In this document: positions 13,701 to 25,700 of the stretch, one piece after another
Layout: every line of letters begins with the position of its first letter
Numbering within the stretch: the first letter of the stretch is position 1
NCBI GenBank assembly: GCA_025331565.1
Contig: JAFREQ010000039.1
Span: 2,108,001 to 2,172,000, forward strand
Origin: Holacanthus passer
Taxonomy: Eukaryota > Chordata > Actinopteri > Pomacanthidae
Direction of reading: 5' to 3'
Length of the DNA: 64,000 bases
Translations under genes and position numbers: made by a program
Notes under the pieces: model-generated
The model's input: the letters and a program-made list of their open reading frames with translations, nothing else
Told to the model about the DNA's origin: nothing
Databases searched by the model: none

Positions 13701-16700
13701 CTCCCCGTGTCTCTCTCTCTCTAATTCAGGCCTATTACATAATTCTGCAGGAATCTGAGCTCAGCTGCAGCTGCCTCTCTCCAAACCTCAGCACAGAGGG
13801 AGAGGAAGTGTAAAAGTGCAGCTCAGTTAAACACACCCAAACACACATACTGTGTTGTGTGTGACTTTTTCCAGGCAGACTGTCACCCCGGGCACATTCT
13901 GAGAATTGTGTATCTCCAGTCGCCAGTCCCTCAGCTCCATCTGTCCTAGCCTTCACAGACAGCCCCAACACCCCAAGACAGCTTTATTTTGTGTGTGTGT
14001 GTGTGTGTCTGTGTGAGTGCATGTGGATCCACAGTAACACAGCACACATACGAATGGCTGATGAGATCCACACATGGCCAGCATGCTATCAGCAGAAAGA
14101 GGAGAGGAGGTATGAATGAATGGAGGCTTTTCAGCTCTGAAACAGGAGCCCCATTCAGTGGATACGGACTGACTGACCGACTGCCAGACTGGCCATATTG
14201 AACACAGAAAACAGGAGACTGTCTGGACCCAGAGACACACTGATCATGGTTCTGTTGAGGTCCAGGCTGAGAGACATTCAAACCCCGATACAAACAGCCC
14301 CCAAGAGTCTTATTTAATGTCTCTCTACTCCAAATGACTGAAAAGAGAAAACGGATTGGGGTAACATTAAATAAACCATCCTCTTTATAAAACTTCCACA
14401 CCATATAATTATCATGACTCAAACTTTAGCATTAGAGCTGAAGTAAGTTTTTATTTTAGCAGATTGAAAATTAATTCCAGAGAGCAAAACTGAAAGTATT
14501 TTGCAGCTGCCTTTCTCTGAGCAAACACAGCTGTTTACGGCTTCGGTCTTAGTCGTTCATGGTCCCTCTTTTTCAACACGTCTTGCTGTGTGACCATGGC
14601 AACCATAGGAACCATCTCAAAGGAAACGATAAAGGGGGTCAGCAGTTGCAGCAGCATGGAGGCCATTAAGGTACATTAAAAAATCCTTAGCGTGCGATTG
14701 CCATAAATAACATCAAAAACTATACTCCTCATAGCCATAACTCAGTCAAATTTCTAGATTCAGTGTGACTTGCACTTTCCAAGAACAGCTCTGGTGTTAA
14801 TCTCAAATAGACAATGCGAGTAGGAAGTGCTAAACGCTAATTCAAGCACACCTTTATTGGTGCCAAATCGCCAATAGGATAAAAACAGACGGTTCAGGTT
14901 GTAGACTGCAGGTGATTTTTTTTTTAAGCATAACAATCACTGAATCCATGCCAACATTATACTTCCTGTTTACATCCCCCAAACAACAAGAGAAAGCGGA
15001 CCCTTTCTGCGTTGGCTCACTTACACTCAAGACAATCATGGCTGACCAGTTGGACGAAGCTCGAGCTGAACATGTCTTTGTAAAAAGGAGAACCGTATGC
15101 ATAGGTTTAATCATGACATTTCAACACCAGAGGTTTGTTGCCTCAACCAGCACATAAGAACGCATGCTGATTGAGTTCACTGGGGTCAGGCGATTGTATC
15201 TGCTGAGCCCGGCAAAGCTTGCTTCCTTGCGTGGAACTTGTTTGCGGCCTCACAACGTCCTGTCAGTTTGCAAAAATTGTAATGCTATTCATTTTGTACT
15301 GCTAACCATTGCCCCTTTTTTAAGCTACAACATGCTCCATTTAGTTACGTGATGAGATTATAGTATACAGGCTGTTAGTAAGATCGGCTTCATAACAGTA
15401 CACGATCATTGTAGTTGCACAAGGACAAGAGAAGAAAAAATTTACTCAAGTCTATTTTCACAATAGTGATTGTGTTTTGGGCTCTGAACAAAACGAGAGT
15501 GACCTACACTCAATACTGTTCTGCTAATGTGCTGGTTTCAATATGCCTGTGCCTGAGCCTGTGTCAACATGATGTTATGGTCACCGCTTTAAATTAGCCA
15601 GACAGCCAGTTGCATAAAAACAGGCCTAGTCGAAGTCAGACTTGCTCTAGACACGTAAATTGACCTGTTGCATAAGCAAGCTTCCCTATGAGTGACTAAT
15701 GTAACCTGTTGTTGTAGCCTGCTGCAAACTGTATAATGGCTGAAAGGAGACACTTCACTGAAGAGAAAAAAAATGGAAATACCTAGTGGTGGAAGCAGAA
15801 CACCTGCATGCTGGAACACAATGCAGAAAAAAGTTTGGTAGTTAGTTGTTTCAATCAACTGAGCAGAAAACTGAAGCGACACCATAATAAAACCTGCAAT
15901 ATACCACAGACTGTTGGAGGCTATTCAACCAGAGCCAATGAGACAGGTGACAAGAAGAAGATGGGGCTGGGTGGACACTGCAGCAGTGTGTGAGTCAATT
16001 CGCTGTCGGCTGTCGTTGCAACAGCCAGGAGCATTAATGAACCAGCTAGTATCAATGACCTTGATAATGAGATCACAGATCGGGAGACTCCCCATCAGTC
16101 AGTTAGAACTGAAGAAGCCGGAAGTGGTGAAAATAAATATACTACCTAGACTTCTATATATCTTTCTATCACTACCAGTGCAAATCCCAGAGTCTCAGTT
16201 CAATGCATGGGACAAACAGATCTCCAGACTTATCTGGGCCGGAGCAAGACCACGGATCAAATTAAGAACCCTCCAACTAACTAAAGAGAATGGAGGCCTA
16301 GCAGTACCTAATTTAAAGGAACAACTGAGATATGTAGTCTACTGGTGCTCCTCGGACTATCAGGCAAGTTGGAAACGAATTGAAGAAAAGATAGGCAAAC
16401 ACAAACCTCAGGCGAGACTGGTTATTAAAGAAAATGTGGACCAAAAGTGCAATAACCTCATTATAGAAGAAACTTTAAAAATATGGCGAGAGATTGTACA
16501 GAATTATAAGCTTGAAAAGGACATCAAACTTCTGATGTGGCCTTCTCAATGCCCTAGTTTTCAACCAGCGGCTCTCGATAATACATTTACATGGTGGAAT
16601 GAAAGGGGATTGACTGCTCTTTGTATGCTTACTGAAGGCCAAGCTTTTAAATCATTTGAAACAATTAAAAAAGAATTTCAATTAGAGAACAGGGATATGT

Positions 16701-19700
16701 TTCAATACCTAGAATTGAGAGATTTATTTAATAAAGAAATTAAAAATGAATTATCTGCGGAGATAAAGGAGGTTGTTGCAGTCCTGATAGGAGCATACAA
16801 ACAAACCCCCTCAAAGATTGTCACAAAGCTATTTAAAGGTCTCCAGAAAGGTAATGGCCTGAATTCTTTTTCTATAAAATCTAAATGGGAAATAGAAATG
16901 AGTGTAAGATTGCCAGAGGATGAGTGGCTCTCCATGTGTAAAACACAGCATACTTCTACTAATTCTCAAAATTGGCGTCTTTTTGGATGGAAGAATTTAT
17001 CTCGCTTCTTTCTAACACCACACATTACTGGTAAATATCTGGACACAAAACAATACTGTTGGAGGCAGTGTGGCCACGGAGACGCCACGCATACCCATAT
17101 TTTCTGGTCATGTGTAAAGATACAACCTTTCTGGGATGAAGTGAATGAGACTCTGGGAAAAATTCTGCACGATATTATTCAAAGAGATCCCAAAACCATG
17201 TATTTGGGAGTCATACCTGAGAAAGTAATAGAACAAGGAGGTGTTTATTTATTCAAGGTCTTGATTATTGCATGCAAAAAGGTCATCACAAGGAATTGGA
17301 TGAAAACTGACCGCCCGCTACTTGGACAGTGGATGGACATTATGGACGAAATTTATACCATGGAAAGTCTAACTTACCATTTGAGGCTGGAGATGTCTAC
17401 CGTTCATCAAAAATGGACAGTGTTTAAGGAGCTTGAAGCTGAATAAACAGACTATGAGGACCTCTTTGTTAACCACTTGTAAAATAAGGAGTAAGAACTG
17501 CCCCTTGTGTTCTGTTGTTCCTTTTTCTTTTTTTTTTTTCTCTATCTTTATTTTTGAAAAAAAAGAGGAAAAAACTGTTGTAAAGAAATAATTCTCTCGA
17601 ACTGTGTTGTACTGAAAAATAAAGTTTAAAAAAAAAAGAAAGAACTGAAGAAGCCCCTTGGATGAGAGGTGAAACGTTAAGTACCTACCACCAAGTTCAG
17701 CTGCCCCAGATTCAACCCCACTTGGTTAACCATGACCTGGAGATAACTGACGATCTTCAAAGAGTTTCAGAGGTTGAGACAGGCAGCTGTATGCACAAAA
17801 TCGCATGATCAATTACGGCTGTCCGTTTTAGAGATGTGGTTTATTCCTGCTAATACAGAGTGTATTCAAGCAGCAGGGATGGAAGGGAACAAAGGTATTG
17901 GAAAGTAATGCTGATCCTACAGGTGCTTTTATCTTGAAAAGCCTCCAGCAGCTGCCGACACTAAGATGTGGTTAAGCATTTAGCTTTTGTAGCTAATCAG
18001 CTAACACCATAAGCCAACCAAAGAGGAAATCCAAGTTACCACCCCTTTCAAACAACACGGCATGTCACGCTTGATGCCTTTTACTGTTGTTCTCAGTGAA
18101 ACAGGCTGGGCTGAACCTAACCAGCTTCTAATAAGTTGCCTTGTTTACAACAGGCCTAATGAAAGAATTGCCCTTTTTTTTTTTTTTAATCTGGCTAGTC
18201 AGAAGAGAAAAAGCCAAACAGTTAGGTCTGCTGAGGGTTTATTAGCAGTAAGCAAAATGCTTTAACCTCAGTGAAAACAGCTATGTGTGAACGGGCGCCC
18301 AGTGTTTCAGTTTGAGTAGTCTTGGAACGTTCTGCAGGAGAAATTTCTCTTAGACTCACAGAGGACTGCAGGCTGCTTCTGTTTAGAAACTCTCTCACAC
18401 AACAACCTTGACAATTTCTTCTAGAAATGCTTCTGATTCTTTCTAAAAACTGTGGCTGGGTGAGCAAGGAAGGAGCCCACTGGAGAAAACGAGCGTGAGA
18501 GCGATTGCCCGGGTGAAAAATGCGTTTCTTCCCCGAGTGTGCCTCCGTGTGTGTTTCTGTCTCGACCGATCTCATTCCTTATCATGATGAGAGAAATGAA
18601 CTCCATCTGGTCTTAATGACGGCGCCTGTTTATATTGAGGAACAGTCTGGGATTCATCAAGCTGTGTGTGCTTGGGTGTGTGAACAGGCCAGTTTCCATC
18701 CACTTTGCTCTTAATAACATATGCATAAGAGTAGATAATGGAAACTGAACACTTTCCTAAAATGCATACATTTGGATTAAAACACCAGGACTGAGCTTGG
18801 ACTGAACTTGTTCCAGGATGACAGAATACCCAAATTCTCTAAGATTCTTGCCTCAACTTTATCCTACCATACTTACCATAGTTGTGCGCAGTTAGTTTTC
18901 TTGTGCAATGAGTGATTATTAGAAACACTTACTCACTCACTTCAATTTGATTTCGCCAATCTTGCTAAAATCTTGGACTATTTACAATCTGTATTGTCGT
19001 CTGACTGCTTGTGTTTCTTGCTCCATTGGGCCTATTTTTAGCACCGTTGCTGCATTCCGAGATCTCAGCAAGCCATACGATCTTGCATAGCCAACAGAAC
19101 GGATCGCCAGAGCAATGAAAATAAAGTTGATAATCAGTGTCTGTACTTGGACAATGATCGTTCATTTGTGTGTATTCGCAGCTGAGTAATACAAACAGCA
19201 CTGATGGCTTAATCAAAAAGATACTCAAAAATAATCTCTCTGAGTCGCTCAGTTAAACTTTCATGAAGAGCTGAAATGATTAATCAGCTAATAGATTAGT
19301 CTATCAACAGAAAATTACAGCAAGAAATTTAGTCAATGATGTATCGTTACAGTAATTTTTCAAGGACTTGCATTTGCTGCTTTTCTTAGTAATACATAAT
19401 AGGAAACTTAATATCTTTTTTATATATCAATTAATTTGCAGGTTTTCAAATAAGGGCTTCTGCTTTCTCAAGGCCGGGACCTGCCTCTGTGGGCTGCACA
19501 TCGAACATACAGGTGCAAGAGATGTTCACATGGCTTCTTTTACACTCTGTAGTTGACACATGTAATATATATCTAGACAGAAATGTTTAGAACTATGGCA
19601 AAACACGCTCGAAAAAAAGATTCCAAACTTGACTCAGATTCCATAAAATGCTTTTGAACGGGAAGCAAACATCACTTAGTGGAGGGTTGATGCACAGAGC

Positions 19701-22700
19701 CAGTAGCCAGCTCTCCCTCCTTCCCCCCCAGTGCAGGGGCTGTTCTGGCGGTTTGACTGGCATGCTGGGAGATGAGCAGGGAAATCAAACTCTCGTCTAC
19801 ACCGGCCTGGAGACTTTGAGACCTTATTTCTGACTCCTTCACGCCTCCTGCTCTCACTTTTCCTTCCTGTCTTGTCTTCTCGCTTCCCTCGCTCCCCACT
19901 CGCTTTCTCTTCCTCTTCTCTGAACCTTCCCTTTCTCTCTCCTCCCTTCGTCTTTGTGTCTCCACGTCTCTCTGTACAGGGAGTCAGGGGAGTGCGCTGG
20001 CAGGAGGTCTGTCCTGCTACAACCCCTGCTGCTCTCCATTCATCTCTCCCTCGCTTACTCCCTTCCTCCCTCTCAGCCTGCCTCTCCTTCCTTTTTATCA
20101 CTGTCCTCCACCATATCGCATGCATTTCACTTTCTTCGCTCAACTCTTTCTCCATGCTGCACACACTCCTCTGCTCCATTCATCTCCCACCCTCCCCTTG
20201 TGCTCGTCCTCATTTGAATTTCTCTACAGTGCTTGTGTAGTGAACATCTGAGCTCTTATTGTCACCTCACCTGTTGAAGCATGGGAGAGGAATAATAATC
20301 TGTTCTGCTATGCTTTTTGTTTGCATAGATTCCACAACTTGCATAACTTGACTCACCACCTTTCGGAGTCAGATAGGGGAAACAATGCCCTTTGGGGATC
20401 GCATGGGAAGCAGAGCAGAGGTCCTAAATGGCAAGAGGGATGTGAAAGCTGAATTGGGATGACATACAGGGACACAATAGAGTGAAAGCAGCAGTGAATG
20501 AAATAATAATGTGATACTGTAGTGATTCCAAAGGACCCGCTCTCTTCCTCAGGGATACTTTTGCAGAGTGGACAACTGCTACCGTGAAGGGAAGAGGACA
20601 GAAAGACACCGACCCTCATTTCTCAATCCTTCCAAGGAACAAGCACCCCTGAAGAACCTGGATCAATGTGTAAACCTCAGCTGGGGTTTCCCTACAAAGC
20701 CAGTGAGCTTGTGATCAATTTAGTTACTAGATGATGGTCTGACCAGTTGGGCCATTCTTTGCTAATATGGTCTCGGCTGTGTGTGTCTCTGAAGAAGTGG
20801 GAGGAAGAAGCAGCACAAGCTACTCAACTGGGACAAAACCAGCAGACCCCGAGGGGAATGTCATCTGTGTTTAGGCGCTGAATAAACTCTGAATCAACTT
20901 GAGCATAAATTCAGCCCCTGACTCGGGTTCTCCATTTGGCTGTCTTGCACTAGGCTGCATTTTAAATAGAAAAAAAATAATAAAGGCAATTTAATTCAGC
21001 AAATAATTAGCGATGGAATATCCACAGGCGGTCGATATACTCCATCTTCAATGCTTTCAACCAATCAGCCAAGCATGTAGGCTACAGGATAGATACTGAA
21101 TGGAATTATGTTCTAGTGGTCTCCACTGATTCTAGCTGAACTGATGAGACTTGGGGAGATGTTCCACTTCCCCACACCTCATGGCTGTCAATTCATACAT
21201 GTAAAGGTTAGGTGCAACATCGTGTGGTACTGTGTGTGTCCCATTGGTTCTACAGAGCTCAGAAGACCATTGGCAAACTGTTCGAGGTGTAACGGAGCAT
21301 TTATTTGTCCCAAACTGTTTCTTGGTTCAGTACTTCCTGTGACCAGGACAATTACTGTAAAATAGTTTATTCATGTCTATAATGTGCCTTCACATGTACA
21401 TTTTAGTCCATCCGTTGTCCCTGGCCTATAATTTTGAATGAATGCAAGCTGCAGTTGTTCAGGATCAACAAATGATGATCATTATCTCTGATGTCCTTCG
21501 CAAATAAACATCCAAAAATTCATATTTTTATACCCCCAAATCATTATGGGAGTTTTAGTTCCAAAACAATTTAGAATTTAGTTAAGGAAAAAAAAAAGTG
21601 TGACAAAGAAAAATAATTTGTGACAAATGCAGGAATAAGAACTAATATTGACTGAGCCTTGGATCAAAATTATCATGATTTTGTCTAGGGGGGCTACCCT
21701 GGTTCAACACTTATGTCGTTACTCCAGTTTTGTGGGCGGCTGGAACTTTGTGAAGGCTGAGCATCCTCACTCAGTTCACCTGGTATCTGGCATTTGTGAT
21801 GAGCTTTGGTGCTCATTTGGAGCTCAACATCAAGGGTTGAACATCCTCGTTAAAACAGACTCTAATCCCTCATTTACCTGTGTTCCGGCAAAAATCCAAT
21901 CAGTGTTTTGAAGTGGGTAGTTTTTACATCATATAATTTAGATATTACTCATTTCAAGGTTAGAGAGAATGACATGCTTTGAGTGTGTTTGGGGCTATCC
22001 TGCTTTATCCTGCTGCAGTATGAATCCTCCTCCACAAATATGCAAACCAGAAAGTATAGCATGTCTCTGAAGAATGGAGGGGCACTTTTTCTTAGTCAGT
22101 GTAATCAGGTGTCCAACTCCAGAGTAGACAAAACACCCCCAGACCCCACCACCATCATGTTTCACTGTTGGTTTAATAGACTGCAAAATCTTTCTCCTGT
22201 TTGTCTCCTTACATACACCCTTCTGTTACTGCCATGAATCTCAGACTTGGATTCATCAGTCAATAGGGCTTTTCCGGTCATGCTGGTATTTCTTAGCCCG
22301 CCCCAAGTGTTTGGTCTTGTTTCCCCTCCTGAGAAGAGGTTCAGAAAACTACTACTCATCCTTTGAGACCACTACGAGACAGCCTTCTTTTGATGGCACT
22401 TGTGCTGATTGGAATCTTGTTTTTTTAATTTAGCTAATTATGTATCTGTGATGAAGTTGTTTTTCTATCTCTGAGGGAACTAAGACTGACGCATTGATCT
22501 TCTGATGGTGTGGTCACTTTTGGTTTGCCTGATTGTGCTTTGGATACAATTGATCCAGCTTCTGCAAAGTAAGTCCATGCACTGTCCCCTTACAAACCTT
22601 GGTCATGATCTGATGCAGAGAAAACCCCACTTTGCATTGAACAACAATTTGACTTTCACTCAGTTCTGATGCCGTTTTTCCTATTATCACAGTGCAGCTT

Positions 22701-25700
22701 AGTAAGCAATTATCTGCTGGAAACTTGAGGCACAGCCATATTTATAACAGGTGAACACTGGCTGCAAGTTGGCTTACTTAAACAAGCCTCTGATGAGTAG
22801 ATCAAATCCATCTGAGTGTCATCTGAACGCATGCTTTAATGGAAGGAACTCAAGGAAATATGACCTTTTGTACAAAGGAGTGAAGTTGGTGAATGCCACA
22901 GATTTGCTTAAATTTGATTGCTGACCTAGAAATAGTGCAGAATTTTAAAACTCTCTTCTTCATTTTACATGTCATACTTTCTTGTGTTTTAAACGGTCTC
23001 TGAATTCTCATACTTTGTGCTTATTTCCAGGATTATGTGAAAATAATCTTCCAAATAATTTTCCACTGTATAAGTGTGATTAGAGCTGGTAAGATGGGTG
23101 GCAGTGGTAGGGAGGGAAAGGTCAATTCCTTACCAGCTAATTCAGTGTAATGAAACATTTTGTTAAAGGTCAATGTTTCAAATTAGACAGAGAAAATGTA
23201 AACCATTTTTTATGTTTATACTCGTATTGTGTTCCAGATGTCATGTTGAAACCTTATGGGTCACTTTCTCTGACTCGGTGAGTTTGTGACAGTGGCAGTG
23301 ACAGCCTGTGTGTCGTGTACTCACAGCCTCGGTGTGGATGGGGTGTACAGCGAAGAGGAGTGCGGTGACGAAGGCCAGGCGCGAGTCCTCGAATGCACAG
23401 CGTTCACACATGTGCATGAGCAGGCAGGTTATGGTGCAGTGCAAGCACACGTTGACAATGTGAAAATAGAGAGGCGTCATGCCGTGCAGCAGGATGTTCA
23501 ACCTGACAGAGAGAGAGAGAGAAATATTCAGCACTTTGGGATGAGGCAGGTGCAGCATTTGTGTTATATCTGATGTGTCCAAGTGATCTGTTCATGTGTA
23601 AAAGATATTAGAAATGATTAAACCTCATACAAAAAAGACAGAACCTGACTGATGGATAGATAATACAGTCAGTGTCATTCATTTTCCCATGAATCCTAAC
23701 CGTATGAAAACATCCGAAAAGGGTCAACCTTAGCAAAACAATCACTCAGCTGTATACCGCTGTGGATTTACTGTGGGAACCTCTAAAGTAAATTACCTTT
23801 TACATTTCCAGGATTAAGTGATTGTCTTATAATCCTGAACAGAATCTCAATCCATTTTCCACAGTGCCATGAATTTTAAGTAAAAAGAGCATGATCGCTT
23901 TGAGAGAGAACGTCGGATTCACGACACCAAATCATACCCTGCTTAAGATCTTCCAGGAGCTAATCCTCCAGTGAGGAATAACAGTGAGATATGCAATTTT
24001 CACCTAGTTTATCATAATTGGTATTACGCTATGACAATTCCCTCTCCACCAAACAGAATATCAACAATCTGATAATAGCGAGCCCAGAAAGAGTGAAGCA
24101 GTGCAGTGGTTCACGTTCAGCTGACATTCCACGATATTGGATTTTACATTTTACAGCATCTTACAAGATACTGTCCATGTGAAATGAGATGATTTTTCCT
24201 TCCTTAAAAAGGGTGAAAACTGTATGTTAAGGGGTTAATCTGTCTCTATATGTAAAGTCTACCTCTGAGGCAAATAGAAAAAACCAAACAGGGAGAGCTG
24301 AACAGAACATGACTTCACATCTGAACTCCTTATCTCTGATTGGAATTAGTTCTCATGAGGTGCTCTGTGAGCCCTCATCCAGTCCATTAAGTGATGAAGG
24401 AGACTCTGGCCTCCACTATCCCTCTTTTATTCATAATTCAATGAGGACAACTGATAAAACCTGCTTGAGCCTGCGGCGGGAGCCTTAACCCTCACCATTA
24501 TCTCACAGTGACCTTAGCTGATGCTGATCTGCCCTCATAGCTGATGCTGAGATGAGTGCGGAACAGCTGAAGGGCCGAGAGATGAATTTCCCAGAAGGCC
24601 CGGCTGGGGTCCCGACCCATCCGTGAAGTAAGGCATCAGAGGAATTCAAATTCATCATTTGAGGCATTTAGTTGATGTGCTTATCCACAGAGACTTACAA
24701 TGAGGCAGCAGGTCTAGGTTCAGTGTCCCGCTCAAGGACATTTTGACGGGAAGTGTGGCTGCTGATGGACACATATAGTGACTGCTGGAGGAATCTAATC
24801 AGTGACCTTTGTGTGATGGGCCTCCTGTATAACCACTCCTCTCAAACATGAATAACAATGATCTTGGGTCCGCATGATGATATATAAATTGACGTTATCA
24901 TGGGTATTATTCTGGATGATTTGTGAACTGATTTATTCCATTACATTTAGCCTATATTGTCCTGATATTCAATTGTCCGGCTATTTAACTTTCAAGAGAC
25001 AAAATAATAATGTCTTATTTCGTTTTCATGTTTCATTATTTACAAATTGAAAATGTAATTCCTAAGCTATAAAATGCACTATTGCTCTGCTCAGCATAGC
25101 TACAACTACACTTGACCAGACAATGGTTATATCTATCTCAAGGTCCACTTACTCACTTTTTCTAGAAACAACTATTTGCAAGATCAGGAATTAATTTTCA
25201 CACTGAACTACATAGATATTGCTGTTAACCAGCAAGTTGTCCTGGAAGTAGATCAAGATGTTGTCGGTAACTTTAAATTAAAACAGGTTTTGCTTGCTGC
25301 TTGTTCTCCCTGTAGAAAAGTAACAAAGTTAAAAATGTGTGTAAATGAGGCAACTGAAACTGAAATTCACATTCACATGCAATTCAGAGTAGAGCCTGTT
25401 GACCTAGCCTGCATGCCCTTGGACAGAGGGAGGAAGCCGGGGGATCCTGAGAAAACCCACAGAGACATGAGGAGAACATGCAAACGCGCATGACATTTCA
25501 GACTTTAGGCTACAGTCAGTGGTAAGTTCCCATCCTGTGCTTAAAACACTGACCTGTCTAGGGAAGTACAAATTACTTATTACTTTCCTTGTCCTGAATA
25601 TGGAGGCACAAATTTCTCATTGTGAGCTTCAAGTCATCCATTTCATCCAAAACTGTCAAAATTCTGGCTCCGTGACAGCTTGGCTGAGCCAGCGACAGCA

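Larger units (their letters stand above)
5601..23324. other. TMTC1 intron 2 (17.7 kb)
   Basis: Contains the dispersed repeats, minisatellite, microsatellites, two Tc1 relics and the L1 listed separately. Stretches 6690-8170, 8420-9780, 9850-10740, 13300-15590, 17780-19830 and 20220-21950 hold no gene I can support; open frames there are short and lack family resemblance. Confidence 0.75.

Noticed and set aside
13946..14422. 158-codon frame on minus
   Set aside because: Contains a GT microsatellite read as His-Thr repeats; no family match.
19676..20179. 167-codon Glu/Arg/Lys-rich frame on minus
   Set aside because: Caused by the pyrimidine-rich tract, which depletes stop codons; low complexity with open frames on both strands.
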